From Streptomyces olivoverticillatus (GTDB taxonomy: Bacteria > Actinomycetota > Actinomycetes > Streptomycetales > Streptomycetaceae): DNA of 64,000 nucleotides. This document shows positions 61,452-64,000 of the stretch, in pieces. The notes beneath the pieces are model-generated. The model made no database searches, was not told the DNA's origin, and saw nothing but the letters and a program-made list of their open reading frames with translations. Each line of letters begins with the position of its first letter. Within the stretch, counting starts at the first letter, position 1. The translations under genes were made by a program, and so were the position numbers. The stretch covers positions 342,791-406,790 of the forward strand of contig NZ_JACHJH010000002.1 of assembly GCF_014203555.1 (NCBI RefSeq), in the 5' to 3' direction.

Positions 61452-61988
61452 GTGCCGCATGTCCTGGTCCTCAACGCGTCGTACGAGCCGCTCGGCGTCG
61501 TACCGCTCCGCCGCGCGCTCATACTCGTCCTCAATGAGAAGGCCATCAGCCTCGAGGACTCCGGCGCCTATCTGCACAGCGCGTCCTGCACCGTCCCCGC
61601 ACCCAGCGTCGTCCGGCTGAAGCGCTTCGTGCGGGTGCCCTTTCGTGGCCCCGTCCCGCTCACCCGCCGAGCGCTCTTCGCCCGTGACGGCGGGCGCTGC
61701 GCGTACTGCGGTGGCGTCGCAACCAGCGTCGATCACGTCGTTCCGCGCAGTCGCGGCGGCCAGCACGCCTGGGAAAACGTGGTGGCGGCCTGCCGCCGCT
61801 GCAATCACGTCAAGGCCGACCGGCACGTCTCCGAGCTGGGCTGGAGGCTGCGTCACCAGCCCGCACCGCCGTCCGGGCTGGCGTGGCGCATCATCGGCAC
61901 GGGCCATAGGGACCCGCGCTGGCTGCCTTACCTGGAGGCATACGGCGCGGAAGACGCGATGGCCCGGATCGACGGCATTTCCGCCTGA
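61452..61988 (+). CDS. HNH endonuclease family protein
   Basis: 178 residues; GTG at 61452 behind AAGGAGG. The first 70 residues (VLNASYEPLGVVPLRRALIL) are typical of the actinobacterial chromosomal HNH family. The nuclease motif is CAYCGGVATSVDHVVPRSRG, then WENVVAACRRCNHVKADR, with both zinc CxxC pairs and catalytic Asp-His. It is not linked to phage genes; the cellular role is unknown. Confidence 0.93.
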   Translation: MPHVLVLNASYEPLGVVPLRRALILVLNEKAISLEDSGAYLHSASCTVPAPSVVRLKRFVRVPFRGPVPLTRRALFARDGGRCAYCGGVATSVDHVVPRSRGGQHAWENVVAACRRCNHVKADRHVSELGWRLRHQPAPPSGLAWRIIGTGHRDPRWLPYLEAYGAEDAMARIDGISA

Positions 61989-62057
61989 GACGACCGGGCC
62001 ATCGTCGTATCCGCCCGCCGCAGGTGACGGAGTGCGGCGAGCGGCGGTGGCCCGGTC

Positions 62058-64000
62058 TCAGTGCGTGCCGCCCGCCTCCTGCACCGCGTACGCCTCGACC
62101 TCCCACAGCGAATAGCCGAACGCCGTCGCCCGCTTCTCTCCCTGGACGCGCACGAAGCGCGCGTCGGGGGCGTCCATGCGCACCGACTCCACCCCGCCCT
62201 TGCCCTTGGCGACGACCGCCGCATCCCGCCAGGTGCGCCCGTCGGGCGAGACCTGGATCCGGTAGCGCGCGGGGTAGGCGTCCTGCCAGTGCAGCACCAG
62301 CCGCCCCAGCCGCACCGGCCTGGCCAGCTCCAGCTGCCACCAGGCGTCATCCTTGGGCGGCGAGGACCAGCGGGTCTTCGGGTCGCCGTCGACGGCTGCC
62401 GAGGCCGGGAAACGGGCCGTCTCGTCCCCCGAGGAGGACGCCTTCGCCCCGTGCGCCAGCTCCTCCCCGCCGGTCTGCGGATACGCCCGGACGGTCACCG
62501 ACCGCTCCTGCCCCGCCAGGCCCACGGTCACCGTGAAGGTCCGCGCCGGGGAGCCCGCGGGCACCGAGATCTCGACGGGGGCCGTGGCGACGCCGCCGCG
62601 GGCCACGGTCAGCTCCTCCGGGGCCTTGACGGTGACGCCCTGCGGGGCCTTGACGGTGAGCCGCTCGCGGACCGTCTCCGGCCGCCGGTTGATCATCCGG
62701 GCCTCGACCACCGCGGGCTTCCCGCCGGCCTCCGTGTCCGTGTCACCGTGCGTGAGCTCGAAGTCGGCCGTGGGCGTGTCGGCGAACCACGGGGCGATCT
62801 CGTGCACGGGCGGCGGCGTGCCCCCGTCCCAGACCACCCGCAGCGCCTCGGCCCGCACGCCCTTGCCCGCGACCTGGGTCCAGCCGGTGTCCGACAGCGG
62901 GCCGAGCGGCCGCCAGCCGCCGCCGGCGGCGTCCCGCACCTCGACCGTGCCGCGGACCCCGGGCGCGGGGTCGGTGAGCACGGTGACGGCGGTCAGCGGG
63001 TGGGGCTCGGGCAGCCGCGCGGTCAGCGGGGCGTCCGGCTGCGGGGTCACCGCCGTGGCGGGGGCGCCGTCGGTGGCCCGGCCCGCGGTGCGCAGCGGCC
63101 GGTCGACGCCGGTCCAGCCGTTCGCCGCGGCCAGCGCCCGGTCCAGGAAGGGGCCCAGCACCCCGGCGCCGACGGTCGCCCGGTTCGCGGCGATGCGCTG
63201 CCGCAGCCGCTGCACGTCGAGCTGGGCGCGCCACGCCCCCGCGCCGTCGCCGTGCGCCTGGGCGGTGAGCATGTCCACGGCCCGCGTGCCCGCCTCGCCG
63301 TACCGGGCCAGCTGGTCCAGCCAGGGCCGGATCTCCCCGCCGAAGGTGCCGGAGAGCGTGCCCGGCACCCCGGCCATGGTGCGGAAGGCGGCGCGCAGCC
63401 GGTCGGCGGCCTCGTCCGTCCTGGCCGCGTCCGTGCCCGACAGGGCCGTCCAGAACCCCTCCAGCAGCGGGCGCAGATACGCCGACTCCTCGCCGCCCAG
63501 CACGGACGAGGCGTCGTTCCCGGCGAGGGCGCGCAGCGCCTCCCGGGTGCCCGCCTCCGGCCCGGCCAGGTCGTCGACGGCCGCCTGCCAGGACTCGTCG
63601 GGGCGGTAACCGCGCGGGTTCCAGGCGTAATCGGCGGCGGTGAACAGCGGGATGCGGGAGGCGACGGGCTGGGCGGAGGCATTGGCGAGCAGCGCGCTGG
63701 AACCGGTGGCCACCGCCGGTTCGCGGCCGGTGTACGGGCCGAGGAAGATACGGTCCTGCGCGAAGTCGTTGACCGGGTAGTTGTCCATCGTCATCAGCGG
63801 GTGCCCGAAGGCGGCCCGGGCGTCGGCCAGTTCGCCGCCCGTGATGGTCTTCGGCACCACCCCCACGCCCGTCCACGCCACCTCCACCCGCGGGTCGAGC
63901 GCCTCGGCCAGGGCGCGCCGGAAGGCGGTGCGCCCGTCCTGGTAGTACTCGGTGGGCAGCAGCGACAGCGGGGCCGCCTCATCGCCCTTCTGCGCCAGGT
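62058..64000 (-). CDS. GH84 beta-N-acetylglucosaminidase with C-terminal CBM32, 5' part beyond window
   Basis: About 647 residues visible; the N-terminus leaves the right edge. The visible end of the GH84 barrel includes SLLPTEYYQDGRTAFRRALA, VEVAWTGVGVVPKTITGGEL and PLMTMDNYPVNDF. A helical domain, an NPCBM/Ig-type stretch (LTVKAPQGVTVKAPEELTVA) and a C-terminal F5/8-type C (CBM32) domain (AHGAKASSSGDETARFPASA; AWWQLELARPVRLGRLVLHW) follow. The catalytic Asp pair lies outside the window. A secreted hexosaminidase acting on GlcNAc polymers or glycans is expected. Confidence 0.9.
   Translation of the reverse strand, partial: LAQKGDEAAPLSLLPTEYYQDGRTAFRRALAEALDPRVEVAWTGVGVVPKTITGGELADARAAFGHPLMTMDNYPVNDFAQDRIFLGPYTGREPAVATGSSALLANASAQPVASRIPLFTAADYAWNPRGYRPDESWQAAVDDLAGPEAGTREALRALAGNDASSVLGGEESAYLRPLLEGFWTALSGTDAARTDEAADRLRAAFRTMAGVPGTLSGTFGGEIRPWLDQLARYGEAGTRAVDMLTAQAHGDGAGAWRAQLDVQRLRQRIAANRATVGAGVLGPFLDRALAAANGWTGVDRPLRTAGRATDGAPATAVTPQPDAPLTARLPEPHPLTAVTVLTDPAPGVRGTVEVRDAAGGGWRPLGPLSDTGWTQVAGKGVRAEALRVVWDGGTPPPVHEIAPWFADTPTADFELTHGDTDTEAGGKPAVVEARMINRRPETVRERLTVKAPQGVTVKAPEELTVARGGVATAPVEISVPAGSPARTFTVTVGLAGQERSVTVRAYPQTGGEELAHGAKASSSGDETARFPASAAVDGDPKTRWSSPPKDDAWWQLELARPVRLGRLVLHWQDAYPARYRIQVSPDGRTWRDAAVVAKGKGGVESVRMDAPDARFVRVQGEKRATAFGYSLWEVEAYAVQEAGGTH

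Overview
The window is actinobacterial chromosome, almost certainly Streptomyces. Coding DNA is very GC-rich with GTG and TTG starts and GGAGG ribosome sites. It carries Streptomyces hallmarks: the melC1-melC2 tyrosinase pair, a sporulation dynamin pair (dynA/dynB-like), SsbB, a thioester-domain sortase substrate with an LAxTG signal, EttA, a PknG-GlnX-GlnH signalling cluster and a ROK/GlcNAc-kinase sugar locus.

Layout. (1) 1-14.4 kb is an accessory zone. It holds a Crp/Fnr-like regulator translationally coupled to a two-helix membrane protein, with two matching palindromes upstream; a small Cys/Gly-rich membrane protein; an ECF sigma factor with its probable membrane anti-sigma; a fossil of an older integrative element (integrase relic at 3.78 kb and small transfer-type genes to 5.0 kb); a divergent pair of DUF5994 genes; YjbQ; a STAS protein; a three-gene operon of TIG-repeat proteins plus a secreted beta-helix protein; and decayed regulator genes.

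(2) 14,418-34,019 is an integrated conjugative element of the pSAM2 type (AICE), bounded by perfect 43-bp direct repeats. The right repeat is the 3' end of an intact tRNA-Arg(UCU) gene. Left to right it holds a restriction-modification cargo (15.0-17.2 kb, visibly lower GC), a rearranged zone with an IS5-type element carrying passenger ORFs (17.6-19.0 kb), a methyltransferase, a GntR/UTRA (KorSA-like) repressor with three copies of its probable operator, a transfer operon (RRQRL zinc protein, Spd-like membrane proteins, TraA-like protein, FtsK-type TraB), small Spd-type genes, SSB, an orphan Dcm inside a 75-bp direct repeat, primase/polymerase, a DUF3631 replication ATPase, an iteron-rich probable origin, excisionase and integrase.

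(3) 34.0-64.0 kb is conserved chromosome: dynAB and ssbB, the thioester surface protein, ettA, a thioesterase, a truncated haemoglobin, and a seven-gene operon (glnX, glnH, coiled-coil, pknG, PP2C phosphatase, VWA, FHA). After these come melC1-melC2, a ROK regulator with GH4 glycosidase and GlcNAc kinase, an FBP protein, MscS, an HNH nuclease, and a GH84 hexosaminidase leaving the right edge.

The signalling operon joins a periplasmic amino-acid sensor to a kinase, a phosphatase and a phosphopeptide reader. The element combines mobility, replication, repression and its own restriction-modification. Coordinates were read by eye. Start codons were chosen by ribosome-site position and overlap with neighbours.
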